This document shows positions 35,730 through 46,980 of a stretch of 64,000 nt of DNA, in pieces. The notes under the pieces were generated by a model, which was given only the letters and a program-made list of their open reading frames with translations, was not told where the DNA came from and did not search any database. Both the position numbers and the translations under genes were made by a program. The stretch's first letter is position 1. The number at the start of each line of letters is the position of its first letter. The stretch spans positions 3,752,501 through 3,816,500 of the forward strand of contig CALNXK010000032.1 of NCBI GenBank assembly GCA_942486035.1, read 5' to 3'. Origin of the DNA: Porites lobata. Its lineage: Eukaryota > Cnidaria > Anthozoa > Scleractinia > Poritidae.

Positions 35730-38700
35730 ATGAAGGTGCAAATGTTCGTGTTCAGTGGTGAGAAGGCATTTGCTCTCGGTCTCTTGATCAACGCTGTTTT
35801 CCCAATTCCGCCGGTCACCTCGGATACAGGTTTGTAAAACGTCTTGTTTTGTTTTGTTTTGCTCTTTTTTTAGAAAATGCAATAAGGCACCTGATGAAAT
35901 AAGATTTTTTTGGTGCATTAAAGGCGCAGTAGTTAGAAAGGAATACGCCTAAATGATTAATATATTGTGACCACAGCAACTACGTCAACGCACGATTTCC
36001 AATTAAAATAAAAGCTGGCCTGGTAAACATCCAAGTCCGGTTTGTTATTGTTTTGTAACACGGGTCATAGTTGAACCTGCATGCAGCTTCACGTTAGAGA
36101 GGAAATGTCGGGCGAGTTGTAATCATTGCGAGACTATAATGCAGCCGTCCAAACGAGTGATCATCGTGTAAATCATTTCTGGCGGTAAAACTTGTATCTG
36201 TACGCCTGCTATCTTGCATGAGTGTCAAAACTACTTAGGGGGTGGTTAATCTCCGACGCCACCCCCCACCCCCTCCCCCTCGGTACATTTGAAAATCATG
36301 GTGGCCGCCATTAACAGTAAGACGCGCTATATCCCGACGATCTCACGAAAAAAGAGGGGACTGTGAACAGCCTTCTGTCTGTACAATGTGATGGTCTATC
36401 GAACAAAATAGATTACTGGAATAGTGGAACGGTCATCACTGGGCTTAAATTGTCTTACATTTTTGTTTGCATTTTTCAGTTATTTTGGATGATCACTCCA
36501 GATACCACCAGTCATGGGACTGGCTTACAACTTATGAACTGACGACTGGAAGTGGGGTAAGTTTTATATCTGTGTTTATTGGTATGTGTTTTCCGTTTCC
36601 TGTATTTACTTGAATAAGTGCTGCATTACTTAATAAAAACTCTACGTCTCAAATGCGCCCCTTATTCGATGGCGGAGTTTATTGAAAAGTTGGACACAAA
36701 AAATTATGTTTGTATTGAGGGACTGGTCAAAAAGCATAAGGGGGGGGGGGTGGACCGGAGCATTTGGAAATGTGGTTGATAAAAAACACATGACCCACCC
36801 CCTCCCTTAAGCACAAAAATGACTGACCCACCCCTAAATGAAGGTTGGAAATTACATGACCCACCCCCTAGTTAAAACATGGGTGATTGGTTTCCTCTTA
36901 ATAATCCAATAAAACCTTGTTCTGTGCTTGACAAAATTTGTTGATACACTGCTACAGCCAATATCAAAATCACAGAAATCATACCTTTCACTGAAAAGAC
37001 AAATGTGAAAAACCGAACATTTCTTGCTTTGATGGACGTTATGAGTCTTGACACATGCAAATATACAGCAAAACGAGGGTATATTGAAATTGTCTGTCAC
37101 AAAGCATATGAAAATTTCTACAAAGACAACCCATTCCTACACATTACTTGCTGGAAATGCTTAGATTAATCGATCCTCAAAGAAAATTTCTTCCACTTCA
37201 ATGGCAAGGACTACTTACAAAACCATGGAACTGCAATGGGCACAAAGACAGTAGATTTGATTCCTTTACCAATATTTTCATGACATACATTGAAACAACA
37301 ACTCTAAGCAAAACTGTCTTTAGAACAACAGTTTGGAAATGCTACATGCACGATATCTTTTCCCTATGGGACATGAGTAAACCAGACATCGAAGCCTTCT
37401 TTGAACAAGCAAACTTACATCACCCAACTACTGAATTCACGGCCGAAACATTTGACACTGAGACTGCGTTTTCAGACACGGTTGTATACAAAGGCACAAG
37501 ATTCAAGGAAAAATCTATTCTTGATGCAAAGACACATTTAAACAAACGGAAACCTTCTTGCACACACATTTCACCTCGTGTCACCCTCCAAATGTTAAAA
37601 AAGGACTTGTCAAAGGAGAAACCTTGTCAGAGAATCCTACGAAAAAACTCCTCAGAAACAACCTTTGAGGAAAATAATTCAAATTAAACAAAAAAAAAAA
37701 AACGCTTGATGGACGGAGGCTACCGACAATCTTTGATAGAAAACCTAATACCAGAAATAAAATTCACAAAAGGGAGTTTAACCTCCTAAAACAAAGCAAC
37801 AAGGAGGAAAAAGAAATATTGCCATTCGTGACACAATACCAGCCCTCAGCGTCTACTATAAAGGAAGCTTGAATGAAAAAATGGAATCATATACAAAACC
37901 AACTATAACTTTAATAAATTTTTAAAGAACCACCAATCATTTCCTTACAAAAAAGGAAAATCATTAAAGGACATGCTTGTTAGAGCCAAAAAAAAAAGGT
38001 CAACAGAGGGTTCCACGCCCGTATAGATGTGCGGCCTGCCAACCTTTGTATTTTCTCGCACAACAGGTTTGTGAGTATTTTAGCAGTAATTACAGCTGGC
38101 TGTGTTTTATATAACAAGTGTAGTCAACTGTCTCATTAGTAGTTAGTACCTATCTATGTAATAAAATAGGGTGACCAACCCCCTAAAATTAGCCGAAAAT
38201 TGCACGACCCACCCCTTGCACAAGGCTCAAAACCTCATGACACACCCACTCTCTGCTCCGGCCCACCCCCCCCCCACCTCCCTACACTTTTTGACCAGTC
38301 CCTAAAGTAACTGAATCAACGTTGTTTGATGAATGTGATTATGGGTGCTTTTTATGGGAAAACCCAAATCCGGATTTTCGAATCCAAAAAGGGATTTTTC
38401 ACTTTTGGGGGACAAATCTAAAAACGGACAATGAACCAATAAAATCCACACCCAGGGTGGGTTCTTCGGATCACATACAAATCTGGGTTTTTGAGATTCA
38501 CAACCTTAGCGTTTTTTGGGGGGGAAAGGATTTCAAAAAAGTATTTTTGACAAGCGGTTTTTCGAAAAAAAAAAAAAAATGGTACGCAACAGATGTCGTA
38601 CATATATGACATTCTAACTGAACCTATATATGTTGGTGGCGCCTTAACTTTTAGCCATTGGTTACATGACATAACGTAGGCTGCGTTAAACCGCCTAACT

Positions 38701-41700
38701 CTGTCATGCCTTTTGTACGAATGTAATGTCTGCTTACTTAAACTGATTATCGGTTTCAGTTTTAAATTCTTATAATTTTACATTTCTAAAGAGTTTACTA
38801 TCCGATAAAACGTTTTTTGTTTCAAACGAAATATATACATTTGGTATATTTCATACGTAGTTTATGTTGCTTTTCCTTCTTGTCTTTGCTGCGAGGATCG
38901 ATTTGTTGTTTTTTTCCTCTATTTTTCTCATCACGAGGAGCACGAGGACATGCCTCTGTCGTGGTAAATGATTTTTTTTTTCGTTTTTTTTGGTAGTGAA
39001 GAATCCATATGATCTGGGATCACAAATCCGTTTTTGGATTCTCCCAAAAAACGTACCGATAATTATTTCGAGGTTGCCGCGCTTATTAGGGCACTTATTT
39101 GCAATTTTTGGTCCCAAATGCTGCGGTTATTCAAAGAAATAAATAAATAGGTTATTTATTTATTATTTACTTATTTATTTTACTTTGTTTGTTTAAGTGG
39201 AGTCGTAGTTCGCAGACAGGCGAGTATTTGGTTTGTGATCTCCAAGAAACCGCAACAAAAAGTACGAACAGCTGGTTGATATCAAACTTTATCGACCTAC
39301 AAGGCGCTATATCTGTGACAGTTTATGTGGAATTTACTGCAAGGGAATGCGATCTGCAATCATTACCTTTCTGTAAACAATCCTTCAACTTACATTATTA
39401 CCAGACAGACAGCATAGTCCCATCTGGAGTGCAAAAGTCAACTATTCTTACAGGACACTTCTCTCTAGCGTCTCAAATTAGAGCACTGAATGTTTGGTCA
39501 TCAGGTCAAGCCAGAATCTATAACAACGCAACGGCCCAATTTAGTGTCCAGACCAGGGGAATTTATTTGGGATTTCAGGATACTGGTGGCTGTATTGCTC
39601 TTGGTAAAGTTCGAGTCTCTTATAACGTATGCCCCGCCCAGATAATTGGAGGGGCAAGTTATAGCCGAACCCCTTCTCCTCCTCTTGGTGGTGCTCTAAA
39701 GGTGTATGGAAACTGTGGGGTGAACTCAGCAAGTCTGCGCAATTCAACATCGTTGTATATAGAATGTCTTAGCAACGGAAGCTGGAGAAAACCTGAGAAT
39801 GAAGCGAAGTGCTTCTGTAAACCTGGCTATCAAATTACTTCTCAGGGTTGCCAAGGTAAGTCTACTTGAATTGTATCTAAAGAACATGGAGAATGGCCCA
39901 GGGTTTACGGACTGACTGATTGCTCTAATTAACATAGTCGCCCTACCACGCTTTAACACTCAAACAAATAAGAAACAAGGAAACTTGTATGGAGTTCTTG
40001 TCTAGTTCACAAGCTGAAACAGCTGCTGGAAGGCAAAACATGTTAGTAAATTAGTGAATAACGTCAATTTTGCGATCAGTAGAGCGGGAGTGACAGAGAC
40101 TGAAATTTACAATTTGAACATTTACATTTTTCTTTTTTCAATACGCATTGATGTTTTTCAAAGAACTCCTTGTAGTAATGTGTTTTTTCAGTAAACATTA
40201 AGTGCTATGTTGGCACCTTTAGCGGCAAATTCAAATACATGCCCCGTATATTGGGTATTGGAGTTCCATTTCAAGAGACTCTTTGGGATGTCTCCTGCTT
40301 TGGTTTGCAACTTAAATACGGGTTCTTAAATGGTGTTTGAATTCGGCTTTCGTATCATATGAAGAATTATGAAGATCTCGGAGGGTGTTATCTGCCTCGG
40401 CCCACGGCCTTGACGGATAACACCCTCCTCGATCTCCATAATTCTTCATAAGATACTCAGCCTCATTCATTAATTTTAAATAAATAAATAATGATTTGGA
40501 GGTAGCAAATCCACAAAGTGGTTCTTCGTCTACCTGACGTCGCTATATGTATTTCTTATAGCTTGCCCTCCCGGTACTTACAAGCAAGTGCTTAGTAATT
40601 CGGTGTGCACTGCGTGTCCAGAGAACAGCAATTCTGACCATTCCAAACAGAATTGTGTCTGTAACTCAGGTTATTACAGAGGACCAAAAGATAACAAGGA
40701 TGGCAAATGCTCAGGTATGCTGTAACTTTCAGTTTGGGACACTGGCGTCATACTAAAAGACTTTTAGCTACTCGGATACTTCATGTTACATAGGCTCGCG
40801 TCATGCGTTGATAGCAAGGGGTAAATAGTTATGGCTATTTTTTTTTGGAGGTCAATGTTAGAATAATGTAAAAGATAATACCCGTGCGCTGATTCGGCAG
40901 GGAAGTGTTCTTGCAAAACACAGCTGTGGCGTCACCATGCTTTGCTTTGTATTGACGCGTAGATCACGTGATGACGAACTTGATAAAAAATTAATAGTTA
41001 TGACGACGATGAATGATAATAACGATAAACAAAAAAAAAAAATGAGAAAAGTTTCGAGCTTAAATCTCTACTAGTTTGTGTTATTTGCCCATGTCTTTAA
41101 AGTCAGTTATAATTTATACTGACAATATTAATTGTATTTAGTCTTATAGAAATACTGCTTGTTTAAAAAAGTGAATATCTTGTAAATTTTGTCAACCCAA
41201 TGTAACTTATTTTGCTGGTAATTTAAATAAATAAATAAATAAAAAAATAAATAAAGTTACTAGTATTAAAAAAATATATAAGTATAATGGGAAGAGGCAA
41301 CGGGGACGGATTTCCTCAAAGAGATTTTAAAACGGACAGATGCATAAAACATTAGCTGTTTTTATGTTAATTATTCTCTCAATGTTTAATCCTGTGTAGC
41401 ACCCCCTACTGCACCAAGAAACTTGTCAGTTATATTTCAAGATCTGTCAGTAATTGTAGTGGCTTGGATGCCACCATCAGATAGCGGAGGACGATCAGAT
41501 GTGGTATATGACATCACTTGCTTTCAGTGCGATTCAAATGGAAACTGTAACAACAGACAGCCTTGCGATGGCAGAATGCAATACTGGCCAAAAAAAGAAA
41601 ACAACAAATTGACTCACGTGACCTTGACCGGCCTTCAGCCAAACACGTCGTACGTTTTAAGAGTTGCCGCAGAAAATGGTGTGAGTTACTTATATGGACC

Positions 41701-44111
41701 GAACTCCAATAGAATTGTAGAGATTCAGTTTGGAACGAAAATTTCAGGTAAGGATAGGAAAGTCTGTCTGTTTGTTTGTTTGTTTATTCATTTATTTATT
41801 TATTTATTTATTTATTTATTCATTCATTCATTCATTTTTGGTTGGGGGGGGGGCGAAGAGGGACGTTAGTTCGTTTATTTATACGCATATCTCTTCATTA
41901 GCATTATATTTCGAGCTATTTAATGGTGGAAAAAAAAAATAAGAACTCGAACCCTCCTGTACCCGGAAGACCATTCACCAGAAAACTGTACCATCCTTGC
42001 TCCTGCGTTATTCTTCTTGTCCTGATTTTAAGAAATGCAAAGACTTTTTTGTTTGCTCGTTTTAATCATCAAAAGTGGTAATTCTGTAGATATAAAGATT
42101 CCTATTGGACATAATAAATGAAATCTTTTGCAGCCAAAATGATTCTAGATAAAACTTATGTTGACGATGCCACGGCCGTTCTCACATGGCGAACGGTTGA
42201 CAATCCGCACAAGTTTTCAAGTTATGATCGCTACGAAATAATGTGCTTCAAATGCGAAGATGGAGGAGACAATATACAACACCAATGTATGCAAACCTGC
42301 GGCAGTGACATTCGTTATTGGCCTGGAAGAGAGGGTCTTAAAGACAATCACGTGACTGTGTCGGAGTTGCAGCCATCAACACTTTATAAATTTGTGTTGT
42401 ATGTATGGAATTCTCAGACTGCATTGGCATCAGTGCTAGTTCAAACCAGCGCCGCATCAAAAGCCGCCACTCAAGGTAAGGCCATTGGGAGGCTGTGGTC
42501 CTTGATTGTATTTGTACATCGTATTAACCCTGGAACGTACAAAGTCCCCTAAGGGTTTTTCTCATTTTTTTCCTAGACGATAAAACATCAGCTTCGGCAG
42601 TTTTCTGTAGTTATTCGTTTATTCCTCGTGCGCATTTTGAGACAGGTTTAGTGATGGTCAGTTACTATGTTTACGAGATATGACGTCATAAGTAGCAGGT
42701 GGTCAAGCCATTTATGAATGAAAATGCATGTTATTTTCAACTTCTTTCTGGAAAAAAGTAAAGCTTGTGACTAGAATGATGCAAAGTAATTATTTATGTT
42801 ATTTTTCATGTTAAGCGCAAACATTTATTAATTCTCACTGTTTCAACCTAATCTCAAAATCTTTGCGACCATGTTTGGTGACGTCAGAGACTTCCAGCAG
42901 CGCACCACCCATGCAATATACCTCATCTTGTAGAGAAGATCAAAGGCTTTCGACTGAAGGCAAAATCATTTCGAAATATTGCAGCATATCAAAAAAACCC
43001 AGGGGGGGGGAGCACCAACCCCCCCTTTTGTACCACGGTGGGGGTATGAATTTGCATGTACGTCGGATGGTTAAATTATAGTGCTGCTCATTAGATTCAA
43101 GGACAAGGTTGACTACAAGGCCGAGATTTTTTGATAGACTTTCAAAAAAGTCCTTTGAGGTCGACCTCTCGCGACTTCTCCGCTTGCAGCCTAACAAACT
43201 CGCTCCGCTTGCTAAAGAAACTTGTGAAGTTAGCTTTCCTCCTCGCGTAGTCGTCCTTGCCCTTGAACACAAAGGTCTCATCATTGGACTGCATTGCACA
43301 TTGTTTAAGGCTGGAATAAATGCAAAACCCTCATCAATAGATCTGATTCACCCTCTCATCTGGTCTCTTCTCAGAAAAGACCGGCTTGGCAGACTTATTT
43401 ACTCCACTGACGATCGTTGCTATGGCAATAAGTGTAACGGCGTTTGTGGATGCCTCCATTTTTCTTTTGGTGTCCTTTCACAAGTGGCAGCAGTGGAAGA
43501 AAACTGCACTGACAGACACTATTGCATTAAACTAATTTCGCACTGATTGAATTGGGGATTTAAAGGTTGAAATGACATTTTTTACTTTTTTCGTGTACAG
43601 AAAATAAAAAAAAAAGGCAAAAAACAGAAACAAAAACAAAAAAAGAAAACGTACAAAATGGGCAGGAAAAATATGGCGGGGAAAAAACTCGTGCTTATGC
43701 ACATTTGGGGCAAAACTTCAAAAATATTAAAATTTCTTCAAATTTTAGTTTGAAATCGCTTTGAAAGGTTATTTAGATAAATTTCTTACCTGAATCAGTT
43801 TACATTTGTCTAAAGAAGCTTTAAACGCTTACGCAAAATACAATTTACAATCGGTTACGAACTTTTGAAACACGCTGTAGAAGATTCGATATTCCCTGTA
43901 GTCATCTTAAAGTTTCCAGTTTAGCAGTTACGTTCTTAAAGGGGGATATAACAATATTGTAATAAGAATTAATTACATGGTGGCGTTAATGGTATAATAA
44001 ATGAGGCATAATAATTATTATTATGGTTGACGTCGTCTTCGTTGCCTTATTCATTGACATCATCATAATCATGATCATTTTCACCGTCTTCTTCTTTTTA
44101 GTCCTTTCCAT

Positions 44112-44142
<31 letters not shown>

Positions 44143-44913
44143 CATCACCATCGTCGTCATCGTCATCATCATCATCGCGTCCGCCTTCGTTGTCGTCATT
44201 ATTTATTACGAAGAGCTTAAGAAACAACGAAGACGACGGCGGTGAAAACATCACTAAAAAATTAATTTTCGTCCTTTTAAACTTTATCGAGTCATTTTGG
44301 AATCGCTCAATTCGTCAAATGTAGACGAATTTTCCTGGAGTTGAATTCTTTAGGGCTTTATCCATGTTCAAATAGAGAAAGGAGGGAGGTTTCACGTCGT
44401 AGTCGTACAGTGGACGTCAAAGAAATGTACTAAAAAGCGTGATGAACTTGCAGGGCAGTTGTTTTGCTAATAAAACCAATTTTTTTTTTGACGTTGTCGT
44501 TGTCATCGTCATCGTCGTCGTAGTCGTAGTTGCTTAAGCTTCCTAATTTTCTCCCCTACCCGTTCCTCGCGCATCCATCGGGTTTCAAACAGGTGCCCAT
44601 CACATGCACTCCTGGTTTCAAAGGGTAGAAACTCACTGTTGTTCACTTTTCAGAGCGACAAGCGCGATTTTTCACCGTTCCGATGATCCTGGCAATCGTG
44701 TTGGCAGGAATACTGTTCGTTTCTGCAGTCTTTATACTGTTGGTGACATTTCACCTCAAGAGACGTTGGTACAACATAGCAAGGAAAGGAGCGGAGAAAG
44801 ACAGCCCAATTGGCAAAACATATTCTGCTGAAAATACTGAAGATACCATAATCATGGAAGAAATTTTGCAAGACTATGGACATTCTATAACGAATGGAAA
44901 TAGAACTGATTAG
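35730..44913 (+). CDS. Kinase-less Eph-receptor-like membrane protein (gene C), 645 aa
   Basis: Seven coding exons: 35730-35829, 36480-36556, 39198-39855, 40562-40714, 41400-41747, 42134-42475 and 44654-44913. All borders are GT-AG, phases agree (1, 0, 1, 1, 1, 1), and the 1938-nt frame is open. Domains: signal peptide 1 to about 32; Eph ligand-binding domain about 34-205 (VCDLQETA, FTARECD, CKQSFNLHYY, GIYLGFQDTGGCIAL, YNVCP); sushi-like and Cys-rich region to 329; FN3 330-445 and a second FN3 446-559; TM helix about 568-593; a 52-residue tail ending NGNRTD with Y599, Y616 and Y634. Both FN3 domains carry the Cys-rich insert typical of the first Eph FN3 (CFQCDSNGNC and CFKCEDGGDN), so the second looks like an exon duplicate rather than the canonical second FN3. 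No kinase or SAM domain follows: the stop is at 44911-44913 and only repeats lie downstream. Divergent from its paralogue gene B. Likely a surface ephrin-type contact receptor or decoy. Confidence 0.93.
36719..38302 (+). mobile_element. Penelope-like retroelement relic framed by inverted repeats
   Basis: About 36940-38010 reads in several frames as a Penelope-type reverse transcriptase. The longest open piece is 37148-37687, with NIFMTYIETT, a catalytic-site equivalent WKCYMHDIFSLWDM (the expected DD is HD), DTVVYKGTRFKEKS, and downstream KGKSLKDMLVRAK. Stops and frameshifts show it is dead. The whole is bounded by GGGACTGGTCAAAAAG at 36719 and its reverse complement CTTTTTGACCAGTCCC ending at 38302, followed inward by G-rich and CCGGAGCA sequences on both sides. 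It lies in sense orientation in intron 2 of gene C. Confidence 0.75.
38303..39197 (+). other. Rest of gene C intron 2
   Basis: AT-rich, with repeated AATCCG-TTTTCGAATCCAAAAA-like blocks near 38370-38400 and 39020-39045 and an (ATTT)n run before the acceptor at 39196-39197. No gene seen. Confidence 0.5.
40358..40450. mobile_element. Foldback MITE, about 93 bp
   Basis: The left arm (GAAGAATTATGAAGATC then GGAGGGTGTTATC) pairs with the right arm (GATAACACCCTCC then CCATAATTCTTC) around a GC-rich loop. It lies in intron 3 of gene C. One arm of the same family recurs at 50686-50730. Confidence 0.9.
41766..41837 (+). repeat. (TTTG)n(TTTA)n(TTCA)n microsatellite
   Basis: A compound tetranucleotide repeat just inside intron 5 of gene C. 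A related (AAAT)n tract lies at about 41221-41255 in intron 4. Confidence 0.9.
42476..44653 (+). other. Intron 6 of gene C, with an unrecognised ORF
   Basis: A 2.2-kb intron separating the last FN3 from the transmembrane exon. It contains a 145-codon open frame at 43109-43546 whose product I do not recognise. Its first part lies in an inverted repeat, 43094-43268, bounded by TTCAAGGACAAGGTTGACTA and a mirrored GTAGTCGTCCTTGCCCTTGA, so the frame is probably transposon-derived. A (CAT)n microsatellite is at about 44113-44180. Confidence 0.5.
44113..44180 (+). repeat. (CAT)n microsatellite
   Basis: CAT/CGT trinucleotide run in intron 6 of gene C; the His-rich open frame over it is an artefact. 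Confidence 0.9.
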
Positions 44914-45146
44914 GTAATTAATCCCTTATATTGTGCATAAAAATATTAAAATATGTAACAAAAAAAAAAAGATAGCAAAAAATATAGATATATCATTCGA
45001 AATAATGAGAAGGCAGAGAAGGTCTTGAGGAATACTTAACTGATTCAGAAGGAGGTGAAATTAAACAGGATTGTGATGCTCGCCATGATTCACGATTCCT
45101 GGAGCACGACTTATATTATATCACGTGATATAGTCTTGTATCTTGC

Positions 45147-45152
45147 AATAAA
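45147..45152 (+). terminator. Poly-A signal AATAAA for gene C
   Basis: AATAAA about 235 nt after the gene C stop codon, before the large palindromic element at 45490. Confidence 0.6.
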
Positions 45153-45660
45153 TTTTGAAGAGTAATAATAATTGCCTAGCCCCAGCCCAAACCCCTTTGG
45201 TTGGTTTCCAGTACTTTCTTTTACCTTAGTTCATAACTATCGCAGCTATTATCATTTCCAGGTACAATAAAACCCTGAATAAAAGTAATCTCATCGTATT
45301 TTTGAGCTTTAAATTTCTCCCGGAAACGTTGTGTATCCTTCGGTTTAAATTTTCTTGTAAATCGCAAAGCAACTTGAATATGCTTGTTATTGCCAGCAAT
45401 CTTGAATATGAAATATTTCACATAGACATATCAAAAAAGTTTGGAAGACAATCCTCTGTTTCTCTAACTAATTGCTCTAAAATAAGGACTTAAGAGGCAG
45501 TCTCCCTAAAAGCGTTCCACTCGATTTTGGACTCGAAAAAACTTTTGCCTTATATTTTTATCATTAACACTACTATCCATTCTAATAACGAAACTGCAGT
45601 TAGAATGAGGAAGTTGTTTATTTTACTGCCATTCCCAGCATAAAATTGCTGGAAGACCCG

Positions 45661-46279
45661 CAGGTAACCCAGGCTCTGTGATAGTACCACAGTACGGTTC
45701 CCGTAAAATTACAGTGTTTGTATGGGGCAAAAATATCATCCTAAAATTTCTAGGAAATACTAAATAAAGATCAATGAAACTTACTCTGCAGTTAATTGTT
45801 GTTGTCCTTATTGCTCCAACGAAGTTTCGTGATAATTTGCAGTAATTTGTTCAAATTCACTCTATCTACAATAATAATATACAAGGTAGGAAACACGAGG
45901 TGCCATTTTCGCCGACATGCTCTCATTCAACACAACTTTTTCCACGAAATTCGAACTCCAACGGAAAATAAACATGCCAGGATCGTAGAAATAGGATAGC
46001 AGCAGATATAGAAACCAATGAAGCTTTCCCAGATAGAGAAACGAATCCCACAGACTTGGACAAACTCGAAGAATATAATCCAAACACACCGAGAATACGC
46101 TCGCGGAAGCAGCCGGGCCAGATCAACGCGCGGCCAAGAAAATGAAGCCTGGGCACTGTACAAAAAAATTCCATCCCGGGGGTCCTGGGGTGACCTTTCT
46201 AGGGACCGATACATCATTTGCCCAAGGCCACCCTCCCCTGCTGGAAAAATACTTGATAGAAGGCAATTGTTCTTCCTAG
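45661..46279 (-). repeat. Module Y, copy 1
   Basis: About 620 bp. On the minus strand it begins CTAGGAAGAACAATTGCCTT and ends with GAGCCTGGGTTACCTG. Near-identical to the copies at 46981 and 48054. Overlapping open frames exist on both strands, but none shows a recognised domain. Confidence 0.85.
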
Positions 46280-46289
46280 TCAATCACTA

Positions 46290-46369
46290 TGGCCTGTTAT
46301 AAAGAGATTATTTTCCTCTCGAACTATATTCAGCTCCTGGCGCTGGTCCTCAGAAAGTTTATCAAACAT
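46290..46369 (-). pseudogene. PIF1-like helicase N-terminal fragment, left arm
   Basis: On the minus strand it reads the start MFDKLSEDQ, then goes out of frame in places before the Walker A region; the right-arm copy is cleaner. Truncated by module Y copy 1. Confidence 0.6.
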
Positions 46370-46980
46370 CAATAGGGCAAGGTTATAAGGGCAAAGGAAA
46401 GAACAACGAAGGACGATTTACAAAACTTAAAACGAGCAAAAGATTTAAGTGAATTTTGGCTCTTACCGAGGCATTTGTACAACAGGACCAAATTCAAAGA
46501 GAGGTGTATCACGACGATTCACATATTTAACCGATAGAGCGTTTACTTGTATTGACAAAAAGTCGGCGTGTTACTGCCGCATTAATCGCTAAATATGTTA
46601 ATCGCGCTAGTTCTTTGTTTACTAGTGCACGTGCCTTTCACATTCGTCTCAGTTATCGTAATTCATATTCTGTCGCAATTTTCTGTATACTTTTTGACAT
46701 TAGTTTGTAAGCTTCACCGTTTATTTACGATAGTTTCGCTCGAGAGTTCACAGCAACAGTATCTCAGTCATCATCTACCTTTTGTTCAACCTTGTTTTTA
46801 GCCCGCCTTGTAAGCATTTCGCGTTGTTATTTCATTAGTTTCATTACTGTTATTTGCATTCCTTAGTAAAAGAAATGGGACGCCTTGTAACTCCGCAGAC
46901 TCTCCTGATTATATTACTTTTTTTTTAGCCATTTAAATTCAGGCGCGTGTGCGGGGTTTGCTCTGGCAAATGGTGATTGG

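Noticed and set aside
43109..43546. 145-codon open frame in gene C intron 6 as an independent gene
   Set aside because: No recognised domain; its beginning overlaps an inverted repeat, so it is probably repeat-derived. Noted only within the intron entry.
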